Notes under the pieces: model-generated
Told to the model about the DNA's origin: nothing
What the model saw: only the letters and a program-made list of their open reading frames with translations
The model's database searches: none
Translations under genes and position numbers: made by a program
Source: Sulfurimonas sp.
GTDB taxonomy: Bacteria; Campylobacterota; Campylobacteria; Campylobacterales; Sulfurimonadaceae
Reading direction: 5' to 3'
Assembly: GCA_011391635.1 (NCBI GenBank)
Contig: JAABQD010000005.1
Span: 1 to 64,000, forward strand
Length of the DNA stretch: 64,000 nt
Part shown: positions 1-10,519 of the stretch, piece after piece
How the letters are laid out: the number at the start of each line of letters is the position of its first letter
Numbering within the stretch: position 1 is the stretch's first letter

Positions 1-1451
1 CACTGATTGAGTCTTGTGCCAAAGTCATCAAATGCGTTGTGAATGGACTCTTTGGCAAATAAATTTCGCCCTAAGCCCAAATCTGTTTGAATACCTACAA
101 GAGATAAAACAGTAGGTGCTTCATCAAAAGGCACTCCCATTTTTTCTATCTTTTTGTGTTCACTGCTATTGGAATCAAAGACAACAAAAAGATTTCTTCG
201 ATTTTCTACCTTTTCTAAGAACTTACTCGCTGTATTTCGCATCGCTAAATGGTCGGAAGTGACAACAATAATCGTATTGTTTGCATCTTGAGAGTTTTGG
301 ATTTTTTGAATAAATGTAGAAACTAATTTATCAGAACACTTCACAGTATTTAAAATCGAATTTTTGCCATCGCCATAGAGATATTTTGAGCAAGATTTGG
401 AGAGTTGTCCCTCTGGGTGGTGCGTATCAAGCGTATGCATGAAGAGTGCAAAAGGCTCTTTAGATGCACTCAATTTTTCATATTTCTCATACGCTAAATC
501 AAACATGGTGTCATCATACAAACCCCAGCCATTGACATACTTTTTATCACTCACTTTAGCAAGCAACTCTTCTCTTCCCTCTGCACTCTCAAAACCATGC
601 GTTTTATAAAATTTATCCATGCCAGAAAATTTGACACTCCCACCTTGAAGCATACTCAGATGGTAGTTCTCTTTTTTAAGTACATCGCCTATACAGACCG
701 CTTTTGGGTAGAATTTATCCACACCATCCATAGAATTGCCATCAGAAGTAGAAAAAAGAGGAATACCACACTGCGTAGAAACTGTCCCCGCAATCGTGTA
801 GTTTGTTCCCGTTGTTTGAGCGATATTTGTAAACTCAATGGCATTTTGGCTTTTGATAAGTTCACTCAAATGTGGCACAAGGTCTGGAAAAATTGTCGTG
901 TTAAAATAGGTAGTTTCAAGACTCTCCGTATAAATAAAGACAATATTTTTTTTCTTCTGCTCTTGTGTGAGAGCTGTGTTTTTTGGAGTTTTATAATACT
1001 CATAAAAATCATTCGCCTGTTCAAGCGTCATAGATTGGTAAATATTTTTCAAATCATGGAGTGTCGGATGCACCAAAAATGCCAAAACTAAAAAACCATT
1101 ATGCAAAAATGCTTTTATCTTCTTTGGACTCTCCTGTGCAACACTCCCCAGATGATGATAATAAAAATATGCCATCACAAAAAGAGCGATAAAACCACCA
1201 AATGAGGCTATTATGAGTAAAATATACTCTTCAAACCCAGCATTTCCAAGACCTAGATTGAGTGTAGCGATAACGGTTTCATTGATTCCGTTTCCTGTAA
1301 AATAGGTCGCTACAAAATAGGCTATTGTAAGCAAACCAAAGAGAATAAAAAAAGAAACATCCAAATAGATTCTTCCTTTTTTCTTTGATTTGTACTTCAT
1401 TGTTAGAATTGCAAAAAGAAAAAAGAGCGACGACAATAAAATCATATTCAT
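1..1451 (-). CDS. Sulfatase / phosphoglycerol transferase (LTA synthase-like) membrane protein, truncated at window edge (3' end missing)
   Basis: Manual reverse-strand translation gives an open frame MNMILLSSLFFLFAILTMKYKSKKK...IVFIYTESLETTYFN...TGTNYTIAGTVSTQCGIPL...FALFMHTLDTHHPEG...NNTIIVVTSDHL, with N-terminal TM helices and sulfatase motifs. Absent from the ORF track because it runs off the window. Confidence 0.85.
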   Translation of the reverse strand, partial: MNMILLSSLFFLFAILTMKYKSKKKGRIYLDVSFFILFGLLTIAYFVATYFTGNGINETVIATLNLGLGNAGFEEYILLIIASFGGFIALFVMAYFYYHHLGSVAQESPKKIKAFLHNGFLVLAFLVHPTLHDLKNIYQSMTLEQANDFYEYYKTPKNTALTQEQKKKNIVFIYTESLETTYFNTTIFPDLVPHLSELIKSQNAIEFTNIAQTTGTNYTIAGTVSTQCGIPLFSTSDGNSMDGVDKFYPKAVCIGDVLKKENYHLSMLQGGSVKFSGMDKFYKTHGFESAEGREELLAKVSDKKYVNGWGLYDDTMFDLAYEKYEKLSASKEPFALFMHTLDTHHPEGQLSKSCSKYLYGDGKNSILNTVKCSDKLVSTFIQKIQNSQDANNTIIVVTSDHLAMRNTASKFLEKVENRRNLFVVFDSNSSEHKKIEKMGVPFDEAPTVLSLVGIQTDLGLGRNLFAKESIHNAFDDFGTRLNQ

Positions 1452-1514
1452 AATAAAAAAAGCTCCAAAAAGTGTATTAAGTTTAGGGGTGCAATTATAG
1501 CGGTTAAAACAAGA

Positions 1515-2765
1515 TTACGCTCTTGTTTGTCCGCTTCCGTAGATTTTATATTTGTAGGTTGTAAGCCCTTCGATTCCCATTGGTCCACGAGCGTGAAGTT
1601 TGTTCGTACTGATGCCTACTTCTGCCCCAAAACCAAACTCTCCACCGTCTGTAAATTGTGTGGAAGCATTGAGATAAACACATGCAGAATCGACACCGTT
1701 TAGAAACTCTTCGGCTGTTGTATAGTTTTCTGTGATGATAGCGTCAGAGTGTGCTGAACCATAAGTTTGGATATGCTCTAGTGCACCTTGGACATCTTTG
1801 ACTATTTTGATAGAAAGGATATTATCAAGATATTCTGTATGAAAATCTTCCTCAGTGGCATGTGGAACTTCTATAATTTTGGCTGTATTTTCACACCCTT
1901 TGAGTGTTGTTCCTTGAAGGTCATACTGCTTTTTTAAAAGAGGTAGAATCTCATTTGCGATACTTTCATGCACCAAAAGTGTCTCCATCGCACCACAAAT
2001 CCCTACTCTTCGACACTTCGCATTCACACATATGCTCAAAGCTTTTTGTATCTCCGCATCTTTGTCGATGAAAGTATGACAAAGCCCTTTATCGTGCTTA
2101 ACTACGCTCACGGTTGCATTCTCACTCACATAACGAATAAGCCCTTCCCCACCTCTTGGGATAATCAAATCTACATATTTATCCATTTTAATAAGCTTCG
2201 AAACACCCTCTCTTGAAGAGTCTGGAATGAGAGAAATCAAAGCTTTTGGCAGGTTGTTCTTCTCTAGTGTTGCTTGAAGTATTTGAGCAATTGAGCGATT
2301 AGAATTTTCCGCCTCTTTCCCACCTTTGAGGACACACACATTGGAGCTTTTAAAACACAGAGCTGCTGTGTCACTTGTCACATTTGGACGCGATTCGTAG
2401 ATGATACCGATGACCCCTATCGGGATGCTCACTTTTTCTATTTTGAGGTTTGTCTCCGTAACCCAGCCATCGAGAACACGCCCTACTGGCTCTTTGAGTG
2501 CGGCGATATCTTCGATAGCTTTTGCCATGCCCTCGATTCTTTTCTCATCCAAAAGGAGTCTATCTTTGAGTGCAGCTGAGAGATTGTTTTTATCCGCATC
2601 CGACATATCCTGAGCATTTGCTTCGATTAAATTCATCGTATTTGCACGAAGTGCGTTCGCCATATCTCTTAAAATTCTATTTTTCTCACGACCGCTTAGA
2701 GCTGATAATACGCGACTCGCAGATTTTGCTTCTTCTAAAAATTGTTCCACTGTTTTAGCCTTCAT
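1515..2765 (-). CDS. proA: Gamma-glutamyl phosphate reductase
   Basis: ORF 416 aa with GVIGIIYESRPNVTSDTAALCFKSSN and GRGPMGIEGLTTYKY-type C-terminus. Confidence 0.97.
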   Translation of the reverse strand: MKAKTVEQFLEEAKSASRVLSALSGREKNRILRDMANALRANTMNLIEANAQDMSDADKNNLSAALKDRLLLDEKRIEGMAKAIEDIAALKEPVGRVLDGWVTETNLKIEKVSIPIGVIGIIYESRPNVTSDTAALCFKSSNVCVLKGGKEAENSNRSIAQILQATLEKNNLPKALISLIPDSSREGVSKLIKMDKYVDLIIPRGGEGLIRYVSENATVSVVKHDKGLCHTFIDKDAEIQKALSICVNAKCRRVGICGAMETLLVHESIANEILPLLKKQYDLQGTTLKGCENTAKIIEVPHATEEDFHTEYLDNILSIKIVKDVQGALEHIQTYGSAHSDAIITENYTTAEEFLNGVDSACVYLNASTQFTDGGEFGFGAEVGISTNKLHARGPMGIEGLTTYKYKIYGSGQTRA

Positions 2766-2830
2766 ATATGCCTAGGTAGGCAGATTGGTATCATAAATGC
2801 TATACTACCATAAAATCATTTGGGACGACT

Positions 2831-3589
2831 ATGAAAACTATCACTTTTATCGGAAATGGAAATATGGCACTGGGTATTGCGAAGGGCTTGAAGAGTAAGT
2901 ATAAAATAGAAGTCGTTGGCAGAGAGATGAAAAAGCTCGAACAATTTGAAAAAAGTATTGGTGTGAGTGTAGAAAAACATCTTTTGGACGGGTTTGATAT
3001 GACGGACAAAATGGTACTTTTATGCGTAAAACCTGCGAATGTTGCAGAAGTTTCACAAAAGATAAATGGCAAAGCAAAAGTTCTCTTTTCTGTTTTAGCG
3101 GGAACTTCACTTGAAAAACTTCGCACCCATTTCAATCCACATGCCGTTGTAAGAACAATGCCAAACTTAGCAGCGAGTATTGGCAAATCTATGACAACAC
3201 TCACAGGCGATGAAGCGTACAAAGATGAAGCAGAAAAACTCTTAGGTACTATTGGTGCAACGCTCTGGTTAGCAAGTGAGAAAGAGATAGATATCGCAAC
3301 AGCTTTAGCTGGAAGTGGACCAGCCTATTTAGCACTTATAGCTGAAGCATTTACAGATGGAGCAGTCAAACAAGGCTTAAAACGAGAGGATGCAATGAAG
3401 CTCATGCGAGGTTTATTTGATGGATTTGGCTCACTTATACAAGTGATACACCCTGCACTTCTCAAAGATGGTGTCATGAGTCCTGGAGGTACAACAGCTG
3501 CTGGATACAGTGCCTTGGAAGATGGTGGTGTACGAAGTGCGTGTATCAATGCAGTTGAAAAAGCGTACAAAAAAGCTACAGAGCTTTAA
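2831..3589 (+). CDS. proC: Pyrroline-5-carboxylate reductase
   Basis: ITFIGNGNMALGIAKGL Rossmann start; AGSGPAYLALIAEAFTDGAVKQGL; MSPGGTTAAGYSALEDGGVR. Confidence 0.97.
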   Translation: MKTITFIGNGNMALGIAKGLKSKYKIEVVGREMKKLEQFEKSIGVSVEKHLLDGFDMTDKMVLLCVKPANVAEVSQKINGKAKVLFSVLAGTSLEKLRTHFNPHAVVRTMPNLAASIGKSMTTLTGDEAYKDEAEKLLGTIGATLWLASEKEIDIATALAGSGPAYLALIAEAFTDGAVKQGLKREDAMKLMRGLFDGFGSLIQVIHPALLKDGVMSPGGTTAAGYSALEDGGVRSACINAVEKAYKKATEL

Positions 3590-3599
3590 CGCATAAATA

Positions 3600-3633
3600 T
3601 TTCCACATGCCAAAAGAAGTTGGCATGTGGAAA
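3600..3633. terminator. Perfect 14-bp stem / 6-nt loop hairpin made of two inverted copies of the repeated motif, between convergent proC and thrC
   Basis: TTTCCACATGCCAA-AAGAAG-TTGGCATGTGGAAA, 11 nt after the proC stop and 6 nt before the thrC stop. Confidence 0.75.
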
Positions 3634-3639
3634 TCTAAA

Positions 3640-5112
3640 CTATAAAAACTTCAATATCTCTTGTTCAATATTTTCTTTTTCTATAATTGTATCTTGTGCT
3701 ATTTTTTTAGAAAATAGCCCTTTAATCATTGCTGGAATCTCAAGCTTTGCAGTTTTTGAGATAGATTCAAGAGCTACACTGTCCTCAGCATCCACTTCGC
3801 CCGTAAGTGCATTTGCAATCACTGGAGAAAATTTTGTCCACTCAGCTGTTGAATAGACGATAGTTTTAATCGCAGGGTTTGAGCAAGTCTCAAATGCTTT
3901 AAAACATGTCGCAGTATGAGGATCCATCAAATAACCATCATTTTGGAATGTATCTTTGATATACTTTTTACCCTCATCCCCAGTACAAAAATCTGCATCA
4001 AAACACTCTCGAAGTGTTGCAAGTTCATCTTCACTCAATTCATACACATTTTTACTCTCTAAATCATCCATCAACTCTTTTGTTCTTTTATCTCCAAACA
4101 AATCATAAAGAACTCTCTCTACATTCGAAGATTTCAAGATATCCATCGCTGGAGAAGTCGTACAAATGACTTTTGAGTCTCTGAGGTCATATTTTCCTGT
4201 TTTGATGAGTTTTGTGAGAACATTGTTTTCATTGGAAGAGATGATGATTTTCTCTACAGGAAGTCCCATTTTCCATGCATAATAGCCACCAAGAGCATTA
4301 CCGAAATTTCCACTTGGAACATTTAGATACACTTTTTCGCCCATAGCAATTGCATTTTGACGCACTAGTTCTAAATAACTGTGAATATGATAGATAATTT
4401 GAAAAATAATGCGTCCAAAGTTTACAGAGTTTGCAGCAGAAAGAAGAACATTTTTCTCTTTTAATGCTTTGTTAAATTCAGGTGAAGCCAGAAGTCTTTT
4501 AAGAGCATTTTGTGCATCATCAAAAACACCGTTAATCCCGATAACTTTGAGGTTTGTTGCATCTTCTGTAACCATCTGAAGTCTTTGAACATCACTCGTT
4601 CCGCCATCAGGATAGAGACAAGCGACTCTAACATTTGCACGGTTTTTGAATGTTTCTAATGCTGCTGGACCTGTGTCTCCACTTGTAGCAGCTAAGATGA
4701 GATAGTTTTCGTTATTTTTTTGTGCTATTGAAGAGAGTACAACGCCAAAAGGTTGCAGTGCCATATCTTTAAATGCACGAGTTGGTCCATGATAGAGTTC
4801 ACTCACAAAGAGATTCTCTTTTACTTTAACAACAGGAACAGGATTTTTTGAATCATCAAAATTATCATAGAGTGCAAGAGCCTCTTCTATCACACTTTTG
4901 TCTATATCTATCTCAAATCTTGCCAACATGTCACTTGCCAACTCTTTATACGAAGAGTTCAGATGTTTAGTTAAAAACTCTTCGCCTAAATCTGGAAGTA
5001 TCTCAGGGACATAAAGACCGCCAAAAGAGGCAATCGGACTTAAAATAGCTTGTGAAAATGTTACACTCTTTGGTTTTGTTGCATCGCATCCGCGTGTTTG
5101 AATAAAGTTCAT
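3640..5112 (-). CDS. thrC: Threonine synthase
   Basis: LFVSELYHGPTRAFKDMALQPFG; LAATSGDTGPAALE; VPSGNFGNALGGYYA. Confidence 0.97.
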   Translation of the reverse strand: MNFIQTRGCDATKPKSVTFSQAILSPIASFGGLYVPEILPDLGEEFLTKHLNSSYKELASDMLARFEIDIDKSVIEEALALYDNFDDSKNPVPVVKVKENLFVSELYHGPTRAFKDMALQPFGVVLSSIAQKNNENYLILAATSGDTGPAALETFKNRANVRVACLYPDGGTSDVQRLQMVTEDATNLKVIGINGVFDDAQNALKRLLASPEFNKALKEKNVLLSAANSVNFGRIIFQIIYHIHSYLELVRQNAIAMGEKVYLNVPSGNFGNALGGYYAWKMGLPVEKIIISSNENNVLTKLIKTGKYDLRDSKVICTTSPAMDILKSSNVERVLYDLFGDKRTKELMDDLESKNVYELSEDELATLRECFDADFCTGDEGKKYIKDTFQNDGYLMDPHTATCFKAFETCSNPAIKTIVYSTAEWTKFSPVIANALTGEVDAEDSVALESISKTAKLEIPAMIKGLFSKKIAQDTIIEKENIEQEILKFL

Positions 5113-5224
5113 TAGTATGCTCTTTTTTAATTTTTTGAAATTGTAGCGAATTGTCTATAAAACTTATTTGAGAGTGGCATGTCCAAAATTAATTTTTGTA
5201 TTTCCACATGCCAGAAAGTAGAAC

Positions 5225-6499
5225 TTACTGAAAAAGTTCTACTGGATTGATATGATATGACTTTTGTGTCACTTCAAACACAAGTTCATCCGTAATACGC
5301 CCTATTGTAAACCCTTTTTTGACTTTTTGACCCTTTTCTATATTCGGTGCTATTTGTGCAAGATTTGCATAAATTGTATGCAGACCACCATCGTGTTCTA
5401 CAATGACGATATTATTTAAAACAGCTGTCTTATCTGCATAAATAATCTTACCATTGAGTACCGTTTTTACTTTTGCATTTTGCTCCGTTGATTTGAGGGA
5501 GATAGATTCATTAAAAATTTTCAGACCATAGACAGGGTCTGTGTACGCTCCATATTTTTTTGTAACGGTATAGGAATCAAGCGGTGCAATAGTTTTTTCA
5601 CCAGCATATTTTGCAGTTTTTGCCTCTTGAAAACTATCGCCTACTTTTTTTACAGAGGGGGCATCCTTACTTAAAACTATAGGTTTATTATCAAAAGCAA
5701 CTTTGATATCCTCTTTCTCTTGTGCTTCTTTAATCGCATCCAACTTGATGATATTTAATTTCTCAAGCGTCTTTTTAAGTTCATCTTGTTTACCAAGAAG
5801 CTCTTTTAACTCTTTTTTATACGCTTGTTCGTCAATCTCAAGCTTTTCTAACAACTTTTTATTAGCTGTATGAGCAGCCGCTATCTGTTTTCTTTTTGCA
5901 TCAATAGTCGCTATTTCAAGCTCTAAACCACTCGTTTGTTCCTTAAGTACCTCTATTACCTTCGAATTATCAAAAAAGTTTTGATTCAAATTGTTTACTT
6001 TATTTTTAGAGGCATTGAGCATTTTTTGAAGTACCTCAAACTCAATCAATGATTCAGCATCAACTGCGTACGCTTCTTCTACAATGAGAGAGAGTGAAAC
6101 ACTCTGTGCAATCACAAAAACCAACTCTTGTTCTATACTATCTTGCTCATTTTTCAACTTGCCGTTGTATGTTTTAAGTTCAGTGAGTTGTGTTTTAATA
6201 TTTTTATAATTTGCTTCTTTATCTTGAAACTCGAGCTGAACTTGTTTCAAACTCTCTTGCTGCTTGCTTATTTCCTCTTTTTGCTTGATGATTGCATCTG
6301 CATTCTCTTGCATTTTTTTATTCACATTTGTGTAATCTTTACTGTAAGAGTCTAGCTCATTACTTGTTGTATCAATTTTTTTATTGATTTCCTCTTTTTT
6401 GGGGACTTCAATTTTTTTAGGAGAATCAGCTTTTTTGCTCGAATCCTCTTTTGCATCTAAAATTATAAAAAAAAGACAAATTATAAATAAACGAATCAT
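5225..6499 (-). CDS. Murein hydrolase activator / M23-type peptidase, EnvC-like (coiled coil plus LytM domain)
   Basis: N-terminal signal sequence, long coiled coil, C-terminal IVIVEHDGGLHTIYANLAQIAPNIEKGQKVKKGFTIG; adjacent to ftsX/ftsE. Confidence 0.88.
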   Translation of the reverse strand: MIRLFIICLFFIILDAKEDSSKKADSPKKIEVPKKEEINKKIDTTSNELDSYSKDYTNVNKKMQENADAIIKQKEEISKQQESLKQVQLEFQDKEANYKNIKTQLTELKTYNGKLKNEQDSIEQELVFVIAQSVSLSLIVEEAYAVDAESLIEFEVLQKMLNASKNKVNNLNQNFFDNSKVIEVLKEQTSGLELEIATIDAKRKQIAAAHTANKKLLEKLEIDEQAYKKELKELLGKQDELKKTLEKLNIIKLDAIKEAQEKEDIKVAFDNKPIVLSKDAPSVKKVGDSFQEAKTAKYAGEKTIAPLDSYTVTKKYGAYTDPVYGLKIFNESISLKSTEQNAKVKTVLNGKIIYADKTAVLNNIVIVEHDGGLHTIYANLAQIAPNIEKGQKVKKGFTIGRITDELVFEVTQKSYHINPVELFQ

Positions 6500-7320
6500 G
6501 CCTCTTCTTTATGCCCTAACACTATTAACATCGCCAATAAAACAGATAAAAAGATAGAGACACTAAAGAGAAGTATAAAGTCATCTATCTTGTTAAATAT
6601 TACGACACTAATGCCTATATTGCTAAATTGTTGTAAAACATACGGTTCCATTGAAATATAGGTAAAAACACCAAAAGCAATAAGACTAGCAATAAATGCA
6701 TCCACAATAGAGAGTCTAAATAAAACAGCAGAACGCAACCACATCGGAGCACCAAAAAGCCCCATAATACTCATTCTCTCACTATGTTTGAGTTGCCAAA
6801 TTCTTAACTCTTTAAAAATAAGCAATGAAGTCACGATAAATATAGTGATTGCAAATATTCCTATCATTCCTTTAAAAAGAAGCAGTAGCTTATAAATTTT
6901 GTCATGATTATGTGCAAAATCTTCTACTTTTGTGACGGAAGGATTTTGCAGGATACTTTTTGTCAACTCTTTTATCTCATCAGGCGAAGGATAAGTATTG
7001 AGTTGCAATTTATAAAATTTTGGAAGAGAAACTTTAAGGAGTTCTATATTTTTATTATTCATATTTGTATTTAGTCGCTTGATAACACTATCGGGAGTTA
7101 TTTCTGAAACACTGCTCACGAGTGGACTAAAATTCATACTTGTATTTGTATCAATACTCTTTTGACTCACCACAATAACAGAGTAACTATCTGTCAAACC
7201 TTGCTTATAAGCATTGATAGACCTATCCACGACAATAAAAACCTGCATAGAAAAAATAATACTAAAAAGGGCAATAATAAGAGAGAGATGATTTTTAATT
7301 GACTGCATGAATTCTCCCAT
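6496..7320 (-). CDS. ftsX: Cell division protein FtsX-like permease
   Basis: 4-TM FtsX topology, adjacent to FtsE ATPase and EnvC-like gene. Confidence 0.85.
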   Translation of the reverse strand: MGEFMQSIKNHLSLIIALFSIIFSMQVFIVVDRSINAYKQGLTDSYSVIVVSQKSIDTNTSMNFSPLVSSVSEITPDSVIKRLNTNMNNKNIELLKVSLPKFYKLQLNTYPSPDEIKELTKSILQNPSVTKVEDFAHNHDKIYKLLLLFKGMIGIFAITIFIVTSLLIFKELRIWQLKHSERMSIMGLFGAPMWLRSAVLFRLSIVDAFIASLIAFGVFTYISMEPYVLQQFSNIGISVVIFNKIDDFILLFSVSIFLSVLLAMLIVLGHKEEA

Positions 7321-7978
7321 ACTCTATATGAAAATGTTTAAACTCAACATTCATACTATCAGGAATATGGTGTGTAACGACAATAACTGTTGTCTTTAAC
7401 TGCGTATTTGCACCCTCTAAAAGATTCCAAATAAGTTGTGATGAATAATCATCAAGATTTCCTGTTGGCTCATCTGCTAAAATGAGAATAGGATTATGTG
7501 CCAAAGCTCTCGCCATTGCGACCCTTTGCTGTTCACCCCCACTCAGTTCAAGTGGGTATTTTCCAGCTTGATGCTTGAGTCGCACATGTTTTAATAGACT
7601 ATCTACTTGTTTTGTTGTTACGCTTTTTTCATATCCATTGATAATAAGTGGAAGCATTATATTTTTCTCAATCGTCCACTCTTTTACGAGTTTGTAATCT
7701 TGAAAAACTATGCCTATGTGCTTTCTTAAAAAATTAAGTTTTGAGTTAGAGACTTTTCTAAGCTCCACTCCACCGACAATCAAACTTCCATTTTTAGGTT
7801 TTAATGCCCCATAAAGTGATTTGAGAAGTGTTGATTTACCACTTCCACTCGCACCTGTAATAAAAACAAAACTGCCAGAATTTATAGAAAAACTCACCTG
7901 ATTGATAATCGCTTCATCATTAGAATACGATAAAGATAAATTATCAGCAATTATGACTTTATCCATGCAATACTCCAT
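7295..7978 (-). CDS. ftsE: Cell division ATP-binding protein FtsE
   Basis: Walker [11 protein letters not shown], signature [15 protein letters not shown], Walker [14 protein letters not shown]. Confidence 0.9.
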   Translation of the reverse strand: MEYCMDKVIIADNLSLSYSNDEAIINQVSFSINSGSFVFITGASGSGKSTLLKSLYGALKPKNGSLIVGGVELRKVSNSKLNFLRKHIGIVFQDYKLVKEWTIEKNIMLPLIINGYEKSVTTKQVDSLLKHVRLKHQAGKYPLELSGGEQQRVAMARALAHNPILILADEPTGNLDDYSSQLIWNLLEGANTQLKTTVIVVTHHIPDSMNVEFKHFHIEYGRIHAVN

Positions 7979-9131
7979 CTAAAATTTTATGCGACTCTAA
8001 ATTAGCTCTCGATTTCAACGGCAAATAAGGGTAGTATGATACTTTGTTTTTGTCAATGACCACATAAAGATGCTCTGGTCGATCGTAACTTCCCATTGAA
8101 ATTCTTGCCATAACTCCATTTTGTGTTGTATAAACTCTCTCAAAATGTAAAAAACCTGCATCAAATCTTTTGGTTACACCATGAAGTTCAAGTATCTTGG
8201 CATGTGGAAGTGTTGCAGGAGCAAAATCAAAACTGCCTTCAACGATGAGAGGAGCAGACTCCTCTTCATTAATCATCGTAACATCATAAATGTTTTTTTC
8301 CATCTTTTTCCATCGGTCTTCATACTTACTGCTGATGGCGATATCTCTATTTTTATTGATATGAAGCACTGTTTTATGAAAAGCGATAAAAGTTTCATAC
8401 GAATAAGCATAATAATTTTCACTATCTGTACGAAGTTCAAGTGTTCCACCTACTTTTAAAACTCTTCTTGCTTCTTCAATAAAGGAGGTAGAGATAACTC
8501 TGCGATGTGGTTTTTTATCCCAAGGAACAGGAAAATGAACATAGATTTTTCCAACAATATTCGATGGAACAAGCTCCATGAAAAGTCTTGCATCATAATC
8601 AAGTACAAGTAAATTATCAAGTTTTTGGATATTGACTTGCTTAAGCACCTGTTCTATCGAAGGTCTATGAATCTCAATCCCAATAAATAAAATATCTGGA
8701 TTTTGTGCTGCTTGATGGAGGATATGTCGCCCTGAACCAAATCCCACCTCTATACGCACTTCTCTGTCTTGTGGAAAATTTGAAGCAAAAAATTCTATAC
8801 TTTTAAGAAAATCCACCTCTTCTAAATGCATATTTTTTGCATTTGTTGGAACATTTGAAGAGAGAATTTTCAATCCCGCTACCTTGGCATAACACATCAA
8901 TGCCTTATGCACATTAAAGATAGAAGCCGGTCTTGTCAGCTTATCTGATTTGAGTAGGTTTTTGTTCTCCTCTTCTTTGACAAGTAAAAAGAACTCATCT
9001 TCATCAACTTTAACACCAATAAGTTTTTCATCACTATGGTTTGCATTTTTTGCTATAAAATCAAATGTCACACCATCTTCGGCATGTGGAAACTCTATCT
9101 CTTTAAACTCTTCTATATGTAAATGTGGCAT
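7959..9131 (-). CDS. trmB: tRNA (guanine-N7)-methyltransferase
   Basis: [53 protein letters not shown]. Confidence 0.93.
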   Translation of the reverse strand: MPHLHIEEFKEIEFPHAEDGVTFDFIAKNANHSDEKLIGVKVDEDEFFLLVKEEENKNLLKSDKLTRPASIFNVHKALMCYAKVAGLKILSSNVPTNAKNMHLEEVDFLKSIEFFASNFPQDREVRIEVGFGSGRHILHQAAQNPDILFIGIEIHRPSIEQVLKQVNIQKLDNLLVLDYDARLFMELVPSNIVGKIYVHFPVPWDKKPHRRVISTSFIEEARRVLKVGGTLELRTDSENYYAYSYETFIAFHKTVLHINKNRDIAISSKYEDRWKKMEKNIYDVTMINEEESAPLIVEGSFDFAPATLPHAKILELHGVTKRFDAGFLHFERVYTTQNGVMARISMGSYDRPEHLYVVIDKNKVSYYPYLPLKSRANLESHKILDGVLHG

Positions 9132-10519
9132 TAAATCTCAATTAAATCTTGGATTGGTTGTACAACTTCTTGGCTATTGTCTGGATTTTGCATTAGCTCT
9201 TGATCATCATTACTTGGAGCTTTTGTTGCACCCTGTTTTGAACTACTTTTTGGGATAACTCTCCCTTGTGCTTTGGTCGTTGTGAATTTTGCTTCGATAC
9301 TTGGATCGGATTTTATAGAGTTTTGATCTACTCCATATACCTGATACGTGTAAGTTGTCTCAGGCTCTATTGCAGAATCTACGAAAGTGTGTCCACTTAT
9401 ACCTGTAAACTCTTCACTGTTTGAGCTAAACAAACCTTTTCTCGATTTTTTTGTCACAGTAAAATTGACAATATTCGCATCTCCGCCCATCCAGCTAAGA
9501 ATTATTTTATTATCTTCTAATCTCGCCTCAGTAATTGATAAAGCACCCATTTTACCAAGTGTTTGTCCTTGAACAGACTGTTTTGTATTGTCACTCTCAA
9601 GCCCATCTCTATCCACAACACTTACACGATAAAAATAATTTTTCCCATCTTCATTGATAGACTCAATAAGTGAAGTCTCTTTCGTGCGTTTAAGAAGTTT
9701 ATAACTTCCATCGAGCTTATCAGATTTATAAACACTATATCCACTAAAATCTTCCGCATCTGTTGGTGTCCAAGTAACTTTGATTCTTTTTGGTAAATCT
9801 CTTGTTGCTGTGATTTCTGTAACACCTATTGGTAGTACTTTTGTCGTTGTTGTTACTTCCATACTTGGTGCAGAGGTAACACCCTCATAGGTTAAAACAC
9901 GAATGCGATACTTATAGACATGCCCATCTTCCAATTTTGTGTCTATGTACTCTATGTTTGTGCGTCCTTCAACTGTTGCAATTTTCTCCCAATCCGTATC
10001 TTCGAGAGTGCTTCGCTCTATAATATAGGCTTTAATTAACTTACTTTCATGAGGCTTCCAGATAATTTTTGCACTTCGTGGCATACTTTGAGCTGTATGC
10101 ACCCATGGTACAGATTTAATTGGAGCAAGAGAACTTACTACAGTAGGTCTGCTCTTTTGTGACTCTGTTGTATCTGAGAATGTTTTGAATGAGTAACTAT
10201 ATTTTGTGTCTGGTTCTATTTTTGTATCGACATAATGTGTAGCAAAGCGACTTTCAATAGTATCATAATACTCTTGTTGCGGTTCACCCTTTCTCATAAT
10301 TTGTCTATAAACATACACACCTTTGACTCTTGGATCATTGATACTTTGCCACTCAAATGCGATAGAGCTTGTATCAACAAAAACTCCATTTTGTGTTAAT
10401 GTAACAACTGGAAGTGTTCCATCTAACTGTGCTTTGTCACTTGGTCTAGGTTTATTAGAACAACCATTAAGAATGAGGAGTGAAACTGTGCAGAATGTAG
10501 CGAGTGTCCATAACTTCAT
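9131..10519 (-). CDS. Fibronectin type III domain lipoprotein
   Basis: Lipobox [10 protein letters not shown]; repeated FN3-type units ([33 protein letters not shown]). Confidence 0.85.
   Translation of the reverse strand: MKLWTLATFCTVSLLILNGCSNKPRPSDKAQLDGTLPVVTLTQNGVFVDTSSIAFEWQSINDPRVKGVYVYRQIMRKGEPQQEYYDTIESRFATHYVDTKIEPDTKYSYSFKTFSDTTESQKSRPTVVSSLAPIKSVPWVHTAQSMPRSAKIIWKPHESKLIKAYIIERSTLEDTDWEKIATVEGRTNIEYIDTKLEDGHVYKYRIRVLTYEGVTSAPSMEVTTTTKVLPIGVTEITATRDLPKRIKVTWTPTDAEDFSGYSVYKSDKLDGSYKLLKRTKETSLIESINEDGKNYFYRVSVVDRDGLESDNTKQSVQGQTLGKMGALSITEARLEDNKIILSWMGGDANIVNFTVTKKSRKGLFSSNSEEFTGISGHTFVDSAIEPETTYTYQVYGVDQNSIKSDPSIEAKFTTTKAQGRVIPKSSSKQGATKAPSNDDQELMQNPDNSQEVVQPIQDLIEI

Noticed and set aside
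397-1091. Plus-strand ORFs 397-609 and 597-1091
   Set aside because: Antisense to the sulfatase gene (1-1451, minus), which has family motifs; the plus ORFs have no recognisable domain.
2800-3570. Minus-strand ORFs overlapping proC (2800-3222, 2847-3110, 3325-3570)
   Set aside because: Shadow ORFs on the complement of a well-supported gene.
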